A stretch of DNA of 9,446 bases. Origin: Candidatus Rifleibacteriota bacterium. Its GTDB lineage: Bacteria; Riflebacteria; Ozemobacteria; Ozemobacterales; Ozemobacteraceae. The notes beneath the pieces are model-generated. The model did not search any database and was not told the origin of the DNA. It was given only the letters and a program-made list of their open reading frames with translations. How positions within the stretch are numbered: the stretch's first letter is position 1; each line of letters opens with the position of its first letter. The position numbers and the translations under genes are program-made. The stretch is taken from assembly GCA_017526725.1 (NCBI GenBank), contig JAFXRA010000235.1:1-9446 (forward strand). The letters run 5' to 3'. Shown here piece by piece: positions 1 through 6,673 of this stretch.

Positions 1-9
1 CTAATTCCT

Positions 10-37
10 AAAAAAGCTGGCATTAGCCAGCTTTTTT
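10..37. terminator. Bidirectional intrinsic terminator
   Basis: A perfect 6-bp GC-rich stem (16-21 GCTGGC with 26-31 GCCAGC) has a 4-nt loop (22-25) and is flanked by six A (10-15) and six T (32-37). Either strand would therefore give a hairpin followed by a U tract. On the - strand it ends the phosphatase remnant, whose TAA stop (23-25) lies in the loop. On the + strand it could also stop transcription entering from the left. Confidence 0.85.
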
Positions 38-307
38 ATAGATCAGTCCCAACATAGTCATATCATCAGATTGGGGTGCACTGCCTACATATTTTTTTAC
101 ATTTTCATCTATGGCTGTTAACATTTTACTTGCAGAATTTATCTCTGTTAATCTATCTAAGAAAAATTTGAGGCGCTTTTCACCGAACAATTCTTTATTC
201 TCATTCATTGCTTCTGTTATGCCGTCTGTATAGAAAAATAATATATCATCAGGTTTTAAATTAATATTATATTCTTTCTTTTTCGGCATTATGGAACGAT
301 TACCTGA
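23..307 (-). pseudogene. 5'-truncated SpoIIE/RsbU-type PP2C serine phosphatase remnant
   Basis: The - strand frame encodes the C-terminal half of a PPM/PP2C phosphatase of the SpoIIE/RsbU kind, a family that dephosphorylates anti-anti-sigma-type proteins in partner-switching pathways. Visible family features are an LKPDDILFFYTDGITEAMN block followed by a LFGEKRL segment, then SAPQSDDMTML near the end. These contain the conserved Asp of TDG and the DD pair that helps bind metal. The first metal-binding half (the Asp and GHG-type motifs) and any sensor or membrane domain are missing. About 94 codons are recognisable, where the catalytic domain alone usually has about 190-200 residues. The open frame continues to an ATG at 464-466, but residues 1-53 of that reading are AT-rich, Lys/Phe/Ser-rich and look like spacer. 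Upstream on this strand lies the rpsL promoter, so no room remains for the missing part. I saw no recognisable upstream piece in the other - strand frames. It is probably a decaying remnant; a short expressed fragment cannot be excluded. Confidence 0.7.
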
Positions 308-340
308 TTCATTAAGATAAAATATATATACTTGACACTT

Positions 341-376
341 CCAACTCTTTCTACTCTTCCAACCCTTATTACTCTT
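341..376. repeat. Two-copy 18-nt imperfect tandem repeat
   Basis: Positions 341-358 and 359-376 are adjacent 18-nt units that match at 15 of 18 bases. Both begin CCAAC and end TACTCTT or an equivalent. They lie in the AT-rich spacer upstream of the phosphatase remnant. Read on the - strand they give a repeated Lys-Ser-x-Lys-x-Trp hexapeptide, which is probably meaningless. A small slippage duplication is the simplest explanation. Confidence 0.55.
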
Positions 377-465
377 CGAACAATTTAAACTATTAAAAAA
401 AATAATTTTGTACATAAAATTTTTAAAAAATTTTAAAAAAATCTTGAAAGTACGATGAAAAGACA

Positions 466-494
466 TTGACAGAGATTTAAAAAAGTGATATTAT
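466..494 (+). promoter_or_regulatory. Sigma-70-type promoter of the str-S10 unit
   Basis: A perfect -35 hexamer TTGACA (466-471) and a one-mismatch -10 hexamer TATTAT (489-494) are separated by the ideal 17 nt. Transcription should start near 501-502, which puts the first leader hairpin almost at the 5' end of the RNA. An A/T-rich stretch with several A and T tracts (about 395-450) lies just upstream and could act as an UP element. I saw no comparable promoter further downstream, so this one probably drives all 14 genes in the window. Confidence 0.85.
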
Positions 495-501
495 CCTTGA
501 A

Positions 502-547
502 CTAATCCTCTCAAAGGGCGGATTAGCACACAACAGTATGTTGTGTG
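502..547 (+). promoter_or_regulatory. rpsL leader with two adjacent hairpins
   Basis: Hairpin 1 pairs 502-508 with 520-526 (7 bp, 11-nt loop). Hairpin 2 begins at the very next base and pairs 527-535 with 539-547 (9 bp, 3-nt loop 536-538). The two stems could stack coaxially. They sit between the predicted transcription start and the rpsL ribosome-binding site at 557. No U tract follows hairpin 2, so it is not a simple terminator. Ribosomal-protein operons are often controlled by a structured leader that binds one of their own products. Which protein, if any, binds here cannot be told from sequence. A purely RNA-stabilising role is equally possible. Confidence 0.6.
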
Positions 548-556
548 AATCTTTAT

Positions 557-574
557 AGGAAGGTGTTAGTCGTG
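557..574 (+). promoter_or_regulatory. Ribosome-binding site and GTG start of rpsL
   Basis: AGGAAGG (557-563) is 8 nt upstream of GTG at 572-574. This decides the start: the frame is open further upstream to a GTG at 545, but that codon lies inside the right arm of leader hairpin 2 and has no Shine-Dalgarno sequence. From 572 the protein begins V(M)-PTINQL, the usual S12 N-terminus. Confidence 0.85.
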
Positions 575-946
575 CCAACAATTAACCAACTTATTCGTAA
601 GTCTAGACAAATTGTTAAGTACAAATCTAATTCACCAGCTTTGGATAAATGCCCACAGCGCCGTGGTGTTTGTACTGTAGTTAAAACAACTACACCGAAG
701 AAGCCAAACTCAGCTCTTCGTAAAATCGCAAGAATCAGACTTACTAACAAAATCGAAGTTACTGCTTACATCCCCGGTATCGGCCATAACTTACAGGAAC
801 ACTCTGTTGTTATGATTCGTGGCGGTCGTGTTAAAGACTTGCCAGGTGTTCGTTACCATATCATTCGCGGAGCTCTTGACTGTGCAGGCGTTGCAAATCG
901 TCAGCAGTCTCGCTCTAAATACGGCGCAAAACGCCCGAAGAAATAA
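572..946 (+). CDS. rpsL: Small-subunit ribosomal protein S12
   Basis: S12 sits at the decoding centre of the 30S subunit and monitors codon-anticodon pairing. From the GTG at 572 the product is 124 aa, the normal family length, and aligns without gaps to the E. coli protein as I remember it. Diagnostic segments are CPQRRGVCT (residues 27-35), [11 protein letters not shown] (41-51), [26 protein letters not shown], and the terminal [12 protein letters not shown]. The two lysines at which streptomycin-resistance substitutions classically occur (K43 in PKKPNS and K88 in RVKDLPG) are both lysine, so the sequence looks wild type for that drug. The Asp of KDLPG, which is methylthiolated in many bacteria, is present. 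This is the first gene of the unit, 77 nt downstream of the -10 hexamer, with rpsG 13 nt further on. Confidence 0.98.
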   Translation: MPTINQLIRKSRQIVKYKSNSPALDKCPQRRGVCTVVKTTTPKKPNSALRKIARIRLTNKIEVTAYIPGIGHNLQEHSVVMIRGGRVKDLPGVRYHIIRGALDCAGVANRQQSRSKYGAKRPKK

Positions 947-959
947 GGAGAAGTAAATC

Positions 960-1433
960 ATGCCACGTCGTGGTCACATTACAAAGAGAGATTTAACTCC
1001 TGATTCAGTCTACAATTCTAAGCTTGTTACCAGATTCATCAACAATCTTATGTATTCTGGAAAGAAATCTATCGGTTCTAAGATTTTCTACGATGCAATC
1101 GAAATGACAGCTAAGAAGAGAAAAGAAGACAATGCTCTTGAACTCTTCAAAAAAGTTGTAGATACTGCTAAGCCAATCGTTGAAGTTAGAAGTAAACGTA
1201 TCGGTGGTGCTAACTATCAGGTTCCTATCGAAGTTAAACAAGATCGTGCTATCGCACTTGCTTTCCGCTGGATTCTTAAGAATTCAAGAGCTCGCAAAGA
1301 AAAATCAATGGCTGAACGTCTCTGTGGAGAATTCGATGACATTCTCAACAACACTGGCGCAACTATGAAGAAGCGAGACGAAGTTCACAGAATGGCTGAT
1401 GCTAACAAGGCATTTGCTCACTTCCGTGTTTGA
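960..1433 (+). CDS. rpsG: Small-subunit ribosomal protein S7
   Basis: S7 nucleates assembly of the 30S head on the 3' major domain of 16S rRNA and contacts mRNA and tRNA near the E site. The 157-aa product has the usual length. It shows the family blocks in order: an N-terminal PRRG, a FINNLMYSGKKS segment near residue 30, VEVRSKRIGGANYQVPIEV (about 75-93), and the C-terminal KKRDEVHRMADANKAFAHF. The last residues read FAHFRV where most family members have FAHYRW. AGGAG at 946-950 overlaps the end of rpsL and serves the ATG at 960. In E. coli S7 represses this operon from a long rpsL-rpsG gap. Here the gap is 13 nt, so that site cannot exist in the same form. Confidence 0.98.
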   Translation: MPRRGHITKRDLTPDSVYNSKLVTRFINNLMYSGKKSIGSKIFYDAIEMTAKKRKEDNALELFKKVVDTAKPIVEVRSKRIGGANYQVPIEVKQDRAIALAFRWILKNSRARKEKSMAERLCGEFDDILNNTGATMKKRDEVHRMADANKAFAHFRV

Positions 1434-1473
1434 TTAAATCCTTAAAATTGGGCAATAGTTAAGGTAACAGAAA

Positions 1474-3609
1474 ATGACCGCAACCCACGATATGAACAAA
1501 ATACGAAATATAGGCATCTGTGCTCACATAGATGCTGGTAAAACAACAACAACAGACCGTATATTGTTCTATACTGGAAAAGCCTATAAAATCGGTGAAG
1601 TACATGAAGGTACTGCTGTCATGGACTGGATGGTACAAGAACAGGAACGTGGTATCACTATCACAAGTGCAGCAACAAAATGCCATTGGTTAGACTGTGA
1701 TATCAATATAATTGACACCCCAGGTCACGTTGATTTTACTGCTGAAGTAGAACGTTCATTGAGAGTATTAGACGGAGCAATTGTAGTTTTCTGTGCAGTA
1801 GCAGGCGTTCAACCACAATCAGAAACAGTTTGGCGTCAGGCTAATAAATACAGAGTTCCTAGAATTGCATTCGTAAATAAAATGGATAGAATAGGGGCTA
1901 ACTTCGAAAAGGTAGTAGGGCAGGTAAAAGAAAAACTCAACGCCAACCCACTTCCATTAGTTCTTCCTATAGGTTCTGAAGACTCATTTAAAGGACATAT
2001 AGATCTTCTAACCATGAAAGCTCACATTTGGGACGAAGACGCAGTTAAGTCACACGGTGCAGAATTTAAAAAAGTTGATATACCAAGTGAATATCTAGAA
2101 AAGGCCAAAAGTGCCAGAGAAAGCTTGATAGACACTCTAAGCGCATATGATGATGAAATCCTGGAATTAGCTCTTGAAGAAAAAGAAGTTCCATTGGAAT
2201 TGCTTAGAAAAGCTATTCGTAAAGCAACTATAGAAAACAAAATAGTTCCAATGCTTTGCGGTTCTGCATTTAAAAATAAAGGTGTTCAAGACTTATTAGA
2301 TTCAGTAGCATATTATTTGCCTTCACCTCTTGATATTCCGCCGGCTATCGGCTATAAGAGAGGAACACATGAAGAAGTAGATATAGTTTCTGATCCAGAA
2401 GGTCAGTTCTCAGCTCTCGTATTTAAAATTGCCACAGATCCTCATGTTGGAAAACTGTGCTATATGAGGATTTATTCAGGTAGTATTGAATCCGGAAAAG
2501 TCGTTTACAATGTTACTAGAGAAGGTCGAAAAGAAAGAATCGGCCGACTCCTGCAAATGCATGCAAACCAGCGCCAGGATATTCCCCGTGCTTCCGCTGG
2601 TGACATCGTTGCTGTAGTCGGTTTGAAGCAGGTTGCCACCGGAGATACACTTGCATCTGCTCCAGATCAGCCAACTTTAGAAAAAATCACTTTCCCAGAC
2701 ACAGTTATTTCTGTTGCAATCGAGCCAAAGACTCAGGGTGACTTATCTCACCTGACTGAAGTTCTTGAAGCTCTTATGAATGAAGATCCGACTTTTAAAG
2801 CTAAGATAGACGCAGATACTGGTGAAACTTTGATTTCAGGTATGGGTGAACTCCATCTTGAAGTTATTGTAGACAGAATTTTGCGTGAATTTAACGTAAA
2901 AGCAACTGTAGGTAAACCACAAGTTGCATATAAAGAAGGAATCAAAGACAAAGGTATAGGTGAATGCGTATATGAACGCCAAATTGGCGGCAAAAATCAA
3001 TTTGCTTCCGTAAATGTTGAAGTCGTACCTCTTGAACGAGGAAAAGGTTTTGCCTTTGAAAACGGCTTGAATGCTGAAGTTCTGAAGAATTTGCCAAATA
3101 TTTTTGTTAATTCTATAGAAAAAGGTTGCCAAGATGCCATGAATGATGGTATCCTATGTGGCTTCCCGGTAGTAGATGTAAAGGTTCGTTTAGTTAACGC
3201 AATGCAGCGTGAAGGTGAAAGTAACGATGTTGCTTTTAAGATCGCAGCTTACGAAGCTACAAAGAATGCTTTACGCAATGCCAAAGCAGTTCTGCTTGAA
3301 CCGTTCATGAAAGTTTCAATTGAAACCCCTGAACAATACATGGGTGATATAATTGGAAACATGAACTCCAGACGCGGCAAGGTAATCAACATGGAAATGC
3401 GCGATGACATCAGAGTTATCGACTGCCATGCTCCATTATCAGACATGTTTGGATATTCGACTCAGTTGAGATCTTTATCTCAAGGTCGAGCAACCTTCAC
3501 CATGGAGCTCTTGCACTATGATGAAGCACCGAAGTCAGTTATTGAACGTATTCTAGGCGTTAATTCTTATGGACAGCAAGCGGCTTTTGCAGCTTCTGAA
3601 AATAATTAA
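1474..3609 (+). CDS. fusA: Translation elongation factor G
   Basis: EF-G is the GTPase that translocates tRNAs and mRNA on the ribosome and, with RRF, helps split it. The 711-aa length is normal. The G domain is complete: P-loop AHIDAGKT (residues 17-24), switch I with [11 protein letters not shown] (58-68), DTPGHVDF (81-88, including the catalytic His85), NKMD (135-138) and GSAFK (263-267). A G' insertion lies between NKMD and GSAFK. Domain II carries the FGRI-like [11 protein letters not shown] segment and [10 protein letters not shown]. Domain III contains EPKTQGD and [13 protein letters not shown]. Domains IV and V continue to MNSRRGKV and the [12 protein letters not shown] block. The ATG at 1474 has a weak AAGG (1461-1464) before it; the ATG at 1492 is an alternative but lacks a better site. 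fusA is followed after 35 nt by rpsJ, with no tuf between. Isoleucine ATA codons are noticeably commoner in the first half than in the neighbouring ribosomal genes. Confidence 0.98.
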   Translation: MTATHDMNKIRNIGICAHIDAGKTTTTDRILFYTGKAYKIGEVHEGTAVMDWMVQEQERGITITSAATKCHWLDCDINIIDTPGHVDFTAEVERSLRVLDGAIVVFCAVAGVQPQSETVWRQANKYRVPRIAFVNKMDRIGANFEKVVGQVKEKLNANPLPLVLPIGSEDSFKGHIDLLTMKAHIWDEDAVKSHGAEFKKVDIPSEYLEKAKSARESLIDTLSAYDDEILELALEEKEVPLELLRKAIRKATIENKIVPMLCGSAFKNKGVQDLLDSVAYYLPSPLDIPPAIGYKRGTHEEVDIVSDPEGQFSALVFKIATDPHVGKLCYMRIYSGSIESGKVVYNVTREGRKERIGRLLQMHANQRQDIPRASAGDIVAVVGLKQVATGDTLASAPDQPTLEKITFPDTVISVAIEPKTQGDLSHLTEVLEALMNEDPTFKAKIDADTGETLISGMGELHLEVIVDRILREFNVKATVGKPQVAYKEGIKDKGIGECVYERQIGGKNQFASVNVEVVPLERGKGFAFENGLNAEVLKNLPNIFVNSIEKGCQDAMNDGILCGFPVVDVKVRLVNAMQREGESNDVAFKIAAYEATKNALRNAKAVLLEPFMKVSIETPEQYMGDIIGNMNSRRGKVINMEMRDDIRVIDCHAPLSDMFGYSTQLRSLSQGRATFTMELLHYDEAPKSVIERILGVNSYGQQAAFAASENN

Positions 3610-3644
3610 AAAAACGCTTGTCATTAATCACAGGAGATAGTAAA

Positions 3645-3956
3645 ATGGCGAAACAAAAAATGCGCTTGACTCTCAGAGCATTCGATCACAGATTACTTGA
3701 TGAGTCAGTCACCAAGATTTGCGCTACCGTTAAGAACAGCGGTACTAAGTATTCCGGTCCCATTCCGATGCCGACCGAAATCCGCAAATATACAGTTCTT
3801 CGTTCACCCTTCGTCAACAAAGACGCACGTGAACAGTTTGAAATGAGAATTCATAAACGCAATTTGGATTTGTTGAGTCCATCTGGTCAGACAGTTGACT
3901 CACTAATGAATATGGACCTTCCGTCTGGCGTTAACATCGAAATTAAGATGTTGTAA
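3645..3956 (+). CDS. rpsJ: Small-subunit ribosomal protein S10
   Basis: S10 is part of the 30S head. As NusE it also joins NusB and NusG in transcription antitermination and transcription-translation coupling. The product from the ATG at 3645 is 103 aa, the standard length. The hallmark block [16 protein letters not shown] with [14 protein letters not shown] spans roughly residues 37-67, and the end [13 protein letters not shown] is typical. AGGAG at 3632-3636, 8 nt before the ATG, decides the start; the frame is open to a TTG at 3618 that has no ribosome-binding site. It follows fusA by 35 nt, much less than the long L4-responsive leader known in front of E. coli rpsJ, so the S10 set is probably cotranscribed with str. 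Confidence 0.97.
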   Translation: MAKQKMRLTLRAFDHRLLDESVTKICATVKNSGTKYSGPIPMPTEIRKYTVLRSPFVNKDAREQFEMRIHKRNLDLLSPSGQTVDSLMNMDLPSGVNIEIKML

Positions 3957-3980
3957 TGGAAGGCAACTAGGAGGAAAAAA

Positions 3981-4604
3981 ATGGGCGTTAAGGCAATATT
4001 GGGCACCAAAGTTGGTATGACCCAGATTTTTACAGATGATGGAAACGTAGTTCCAGTAACCGTAATCAGCGTTGGTCCTTGCACTATTATCCGCAAGGGT
4101 GAAAAATCTGTTCAGGTCGGTTATCGTGAAGTAGCTCCTGAAGCAGTTAAGCGTTTGCTTAATCAACCAATGCGTATGTCTTTCGAAAAAGCTGGTACAA
4201 AACCATTCCGTTTCGTAAGAAGCTTGCCCGCTGACGGACTTGAAGCAATTGAACCACTCACCGAAATCAATGTTTCAATGTTTAAAGAAGGTGACTCAGT
4301 TATAGTCACTGGAACCAGCAAGGGTAAAGGCTTCTCTGGCGCTATGAAGCGTCACAATTTTAACGGAGCTAACACTACACATGGTCAGTCTGACCGTGCT
4401 AGAGCAACTGGTTCTATGGGTACCGCTACAGATATGGCTCGAACAATAAAGGGCAAAAAGCTTCCCGGTCAGTTCGGTAATGTTCGCCGCACTATCAAGG
4501 GCCTCAAAGTCGTTAAGATCGATGAAAAGAAGAATCTTCTTCTCGTTAGAGGTTCCATCCCCGGAGCTACAAACGGTCTTGTTATCGTAAGACAGCAAGC
4601 TTAA
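3981..4604 (+). CDS. rplC: Large-subunit ribosomal protein L3
   Basis: L3 is a primary 23S rRNA binder that nucleates 50S assembly and sends a long extension towards the peptidyl-transferase centre. The 207-aa length is normal. Recognisable parts are the N-terminal LGTKVGMTQIF, KGKGFSGAMKRHNF (115-128), THGQSDRARATGSMG (133-147), KGKKLPGQFGN (157-167) and the C-terminal LLLVRGSIPGATNGLVIV. The loop that most bacteria write as TPGRVFKGKK reads TDMARTIKGKK (150-160), so the Pro-Gly pair is replaced by Met-Ala. A strong AGGAGG-type site lies just before the ATG at 3981. The gene follows rpsJ by 24 nt and precedes rplD by 17 nt. Confidence 0.97.
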   Translation: MGVKAILGTKVGMTQIFTDDGNVVPVTVISVGPCTIIRKGEKSVQVGYREVAPEAVKRLLNQPMRMSFEKAGTKPFRFVRSLPADGLEAIEPLTEINVSMFKEGDSVIVTGTSKGKGFSGAMKRHNFNGANTTHGQSDRARATGSMGTATDMARTIKGKKLPGQFGNVRRTIKGLKVVKIDEKKNLLLVRGSIPGATNGLVIVRQQA

Positions 4605-4621
4605 TGTGAACGGAGTTAAAC

Positions 4622-5242
4622 ATGGAAACCAAAATTTTTAATATGAATGGAACCGAAAATGGTTCAATTACTTTGAATGATGAAGTCTTTGCTGTTGTTG
4701 CTCATCCACAGAACATCAACGATATCGTAAAGGCTCAGTTGAACAATGAACGTCTCGGCACAGTTAACACTCTTACTAGAAGCGAAGTTAACGGCAACGT
4801 TAAGAAGATGTTCAAGCAAAAAGGCACTGGTCGTGCTAGACAAGGCGACATCAAGTCTCCACTTCATGTAGGTGGTGGTATCGCTTTTGGTCCTAAGTCT
4901 AAGACTTATGATGCACGTCCTCCAAAGAAGGCCGTTGACAAGGCTATTAAAGGCGTTCTCTCTATTCTTGCTAAAGAAGGCGAAGTTCGCGTTATCGAAG
5001 GTCTTGATTTTCCTAACGGCAAAACAAAAGATGTTTCTAAATTCATGAAAGACCTTAAACTTGATAAGGCTCTCCTTGTAGTACCACAGATTTCAGATAA
5101 CACTAAGCGCGCTGTAGCCAATTACAAAGGCGTTAAGGTTGTAACTCCTCTGAATGTAAATGTAGTAGACCTGCTCAAATATGGTCATGTAGCCATTAAT
5201 GTTGAAGCAGTTAAACCTCTCCAGGAGGCTCTTGTAAAATGA
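4622..5242 (+). CDS. rplD: Large-subunit ribosomal protein L4
   Basis: L4 binds domain I of 23S rRNA and its long loop lines the narrow part of the nascent-peptide tunnel. In some bacteria it also represses its own operon. The 206-aa product has the usual length. The tunnel loop is visible as KQKGTGRARQGDIKSP followed by HVGGGIAFGPK (about residues 65-92). Most family members have W/F-R before the GGG, whereas this one has H-V. The C-terminal half (VVPQISDN, NVNVVDLLKYGHV) is ordinary. GGAG at 4612-4615 precedes the ATG. Its TGA overlaps the ATG of rplW in ATGA (5239-5242), and the rplW ribosome-binding site AGGAGG (5223-5228) lies within rplD, so the two are likely translationally coupled. 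Confidence 0.97.
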   Translation: METKIFNMNGTENGSITLNDEVFAVVAHPQNINDIVKAQLNNERLGTVNTLTRSEVNGNVKKMFKQKGTGRARQGDIKSPLHVGGGIAFGPKSKTYDARPPKKAVDKAIKGVLSILAKEGEVRVIEGLDFPNGKTKDVSKFMKDLKLDKALLVVPQISDNTKRAVANYKGVKVVTPLNVNVVDLLKYGHVAINVEAVKPLQEALVK

Positions 5243-5529
5243 AAACTCCTCAAGATATCATAATTCAACCTATCGTTTCAGAAAAAAGCTATGAACATAT
5301 GGCTGATGGTGTTTACCAGTTCAGAGTTGCTAAAACCGCTAATAAAGTAGACATCAAGAATGCCATTGAAACTATTTTCAAAGTTTCAGTAAAGAAAGTT
5401 AACACTACTACCGTTGTCAGCAAACCAAAAAGACGCGGTGTTTTCCAAGGCTACACTCCTTCATGGAAGAAAGCCGTAGTTACTCTCAAAGAAGGCGATA
5501 AGATCGATTTCTTTGAAGGTATTGCATAA
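5239..5529 (+). CDS. rplW: Large-subunit ribosomal protein L23
   Basis: L23 sits at the rim of the nascent-peptide exit and is the docking point for trigger factor and signal recognition particle. It is 96 aa, the normal length. It shows the N-terminal PIVSEKSYE segment, including Ser-Glu-Lys at 14-16, the Glu corresponding to the trigger-factor contact Glu18 of E. coli. It also has [20 protein letters not shown] (about 38-57) and the C-terminal [19 protein letters not shown]. It starts inside the last codons of rplD by a 4-nt overlap. L23 itself is unmodified here, in contrast to its exit-site neighbours L22 and L29. Confidence 0.97.
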   Translation: MKTPQDIIIQPIVSEKSYEHMADGVYQFRVAKTANKVDIKNAIETIFKVSVKKVNTTTVVSKPKRRGVFQGYTPSWKKAVVTLKEGDKIDFFEGIA

Positions 5530-5546
5530 GTGCAAAGGAGATTGTC

Positions 5547-6374
5547 ATGAGTTTAAAAGTTTATAAACCAATTACTCCTTCACGCCGTTTTATGACTGGT
5601 TTCGATTTTAGTGATATTACCACTAATAAACCATATAAACCTTTGTGTGAATGGTTAAAAACTACTGGCGGTCGTAACCATCATGGTCACGTTTCCTTCC
5701 GTCATCGCGGCGGTGGACACCGCACACTTTATAGAATTATTGATTTTAAGCGCAATAAAGATGGTATCCCTGGTAAAGTAGCCACTATAGAATACGATCC
5801 AAACAGAACTTGTCGTATTGCTCTTGTAAACTACAAAGATGGTGAAAAGAGATACATCATTGCTCACGAAGGCATTAAAGTCGGTGACATTATTGAATCT
5901 GGTATTCATGCAGATATTCTTCCAGGTAACTGTCTCCCACTCAGAAATATCCCTCTAGGTTCTACTATTCACCATGTAGAATTCAAACCTGGTAAGGGTG
6001 CTCAGATTGCAAGATCTGCTGGCGTTAGTGCTCAACTCGTTGGTAAAGAAGGCAAATATGCTCAGATTAATATGCCTTCAGGCGAAATGAGAATGGTTCT
6101 TCTTGATTGCCGTGCTGTTATCGGTCGTGTTGGTAATATTGACCACATGAACGTAACTGTTGGTAAAGCTGGTAGAACTAGATGGAAAGGTATTCGCCCA
6201 TTTGTTCGTGGTTCTGCTATGAACCCATGCGATCACCCACATGGTGGTGGTGAAGCTAAGACTAGCCGTGGTAGAACTCCTGTTTCTCTCTGGGGTAAAC
6301 CTGCTCAGGGTTATAAGACCAGAAAGAAGAAAAATCAGACTGATAGACTGATTATATCTAGAAGAAAGAAGTAA
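5547..6374 (+). CDS. rplB: Large-subunit ribosomal protein L2
   Basis: L2 is a core 23S rRNA-binding protein needed for subunit association and for a correct peptidyl-transferase centre. The product is 275 aa, the standard length. Family landmarks are an early [19 protein letters not shown] block (about residues 41-59), [16 protein letters not shown] near 80, [14 protein letters not shown] near 180, and DHPHGGGE at 229-236, which holds the highly conserved His corresponding to E. coli His229. The basic tail GYKTRKKK to SRRKK is also typical. AAGGAG at 5535-5540 precedes the ATG at 5547. It is flanked by rplW (17 nt) and rpsS (12 nt), the usual order. Confidence 0.98.
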   Translation: MSLKVYKPITPSRRFMTGFDFSDITTNKPYKPLCEWLKTTGGRNHHGHVSFRHRGGGHRTLYRIIDFKRNKDGIPGKVATIEYDPNRTCRIALVNYKDGEKRYIIAHEGIKVGDIIESGIHADILPGNCLPLRNIPLGSTIHHVEFKPGKGAQIARSAGVSAQLVGKEGKYAQINMPSGEMRMVLLDCRAVIGRVGNIDHMNVTVGKAGRTRWKGIRPFVRGSAMNPCDHPHGGGEAKTSRGRTPVSLWGKPAQGYKTRKKKNQTDRLIISRRKK

Positions 6375-6386
6375 GGGAGAATAGAA

Positions 6387-6656
6387 ATGGCTAAGAAAGC
6401 TCCATTTGTATGTGCAAGACTAGTAAAGAGAATTCAGGAAATGAATGCTGCTGGCGAAAAACGTCAGATTAAGACTTGGTCTAGAGCTTCAACTGTAAAT
6501 CCTGAATTTGTTGGTCAAACCATCGCCGTTCACAACGGTCGCAAACATGTTCCTGTTTTCATTACTGAAAACATGGTTGGTCATAAGTTGGGTGAATTTG
6601 CTCCAACAAGAACCTTCAAAGGTCACGCCAACGAAAAAGCTGTAAAGCTTAAATAA
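6387..6656 (+). CDS. rpsS: Small-subunit ribosomal protein S19
   Basis: S19 lies in the 30S head next to S13 and contacts 16S rRNA near the subunit interface. The 89-aa product is of ordinary length. Diagnostic stretches are [33 protein letters not shown] (about residues 28-60), [17 protein letters not shown] (64-80), and a lysine-rich end. GGGAG at 6374-6378 abuts the stop of rplB and serves the ATG at 6387. The next gene, rplV, begins 17 nt after its stop. No departure from the family is apparent. Confidence 0.97.
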   Translation: MAKKAPFVCARLVKRIQEMNAAGEKRQIKTWSRASTVNPEFVGQTIAVHNGRKHVPVFITENMVGHKLGEFAPTRTFKGHANEKAVKLK

Positions 6657-6673
6657 GTTGAAGGAGAACTAGG

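Noticed and set aside
332..337. Second TTGACA at 332-337 as a promoter
   Set aside because: No acceptable -10 hexamer lies 16-18 nt downstream, where the sequence is C/T-rich repeat.
308..466. Residues 1-53 of the reverse frame as a genuine N-terminal domain of the phosphatase
   Set aside because: The composition is that of AT-rich spacer read as protein (Phe/Lys/Asn/Ser), it contains the tandem repeat, and it shows no phosphatase motifs where the metal-binding N-terminal half should be.
527..547. Leader hairpin 2 as an intrinsic terminator or attenuator
   Set aside because: It lacks a U tract, since the following bases are AATCTTTATAG. Without an alternative antiterminator pairing in view I call it only a structured leader.
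545..571. Longer rpsL starting at GTG 545
   Set aside because: The codon is in a hairpin arm without a ribosome-binding site, and the added nine residues are not part of S12.
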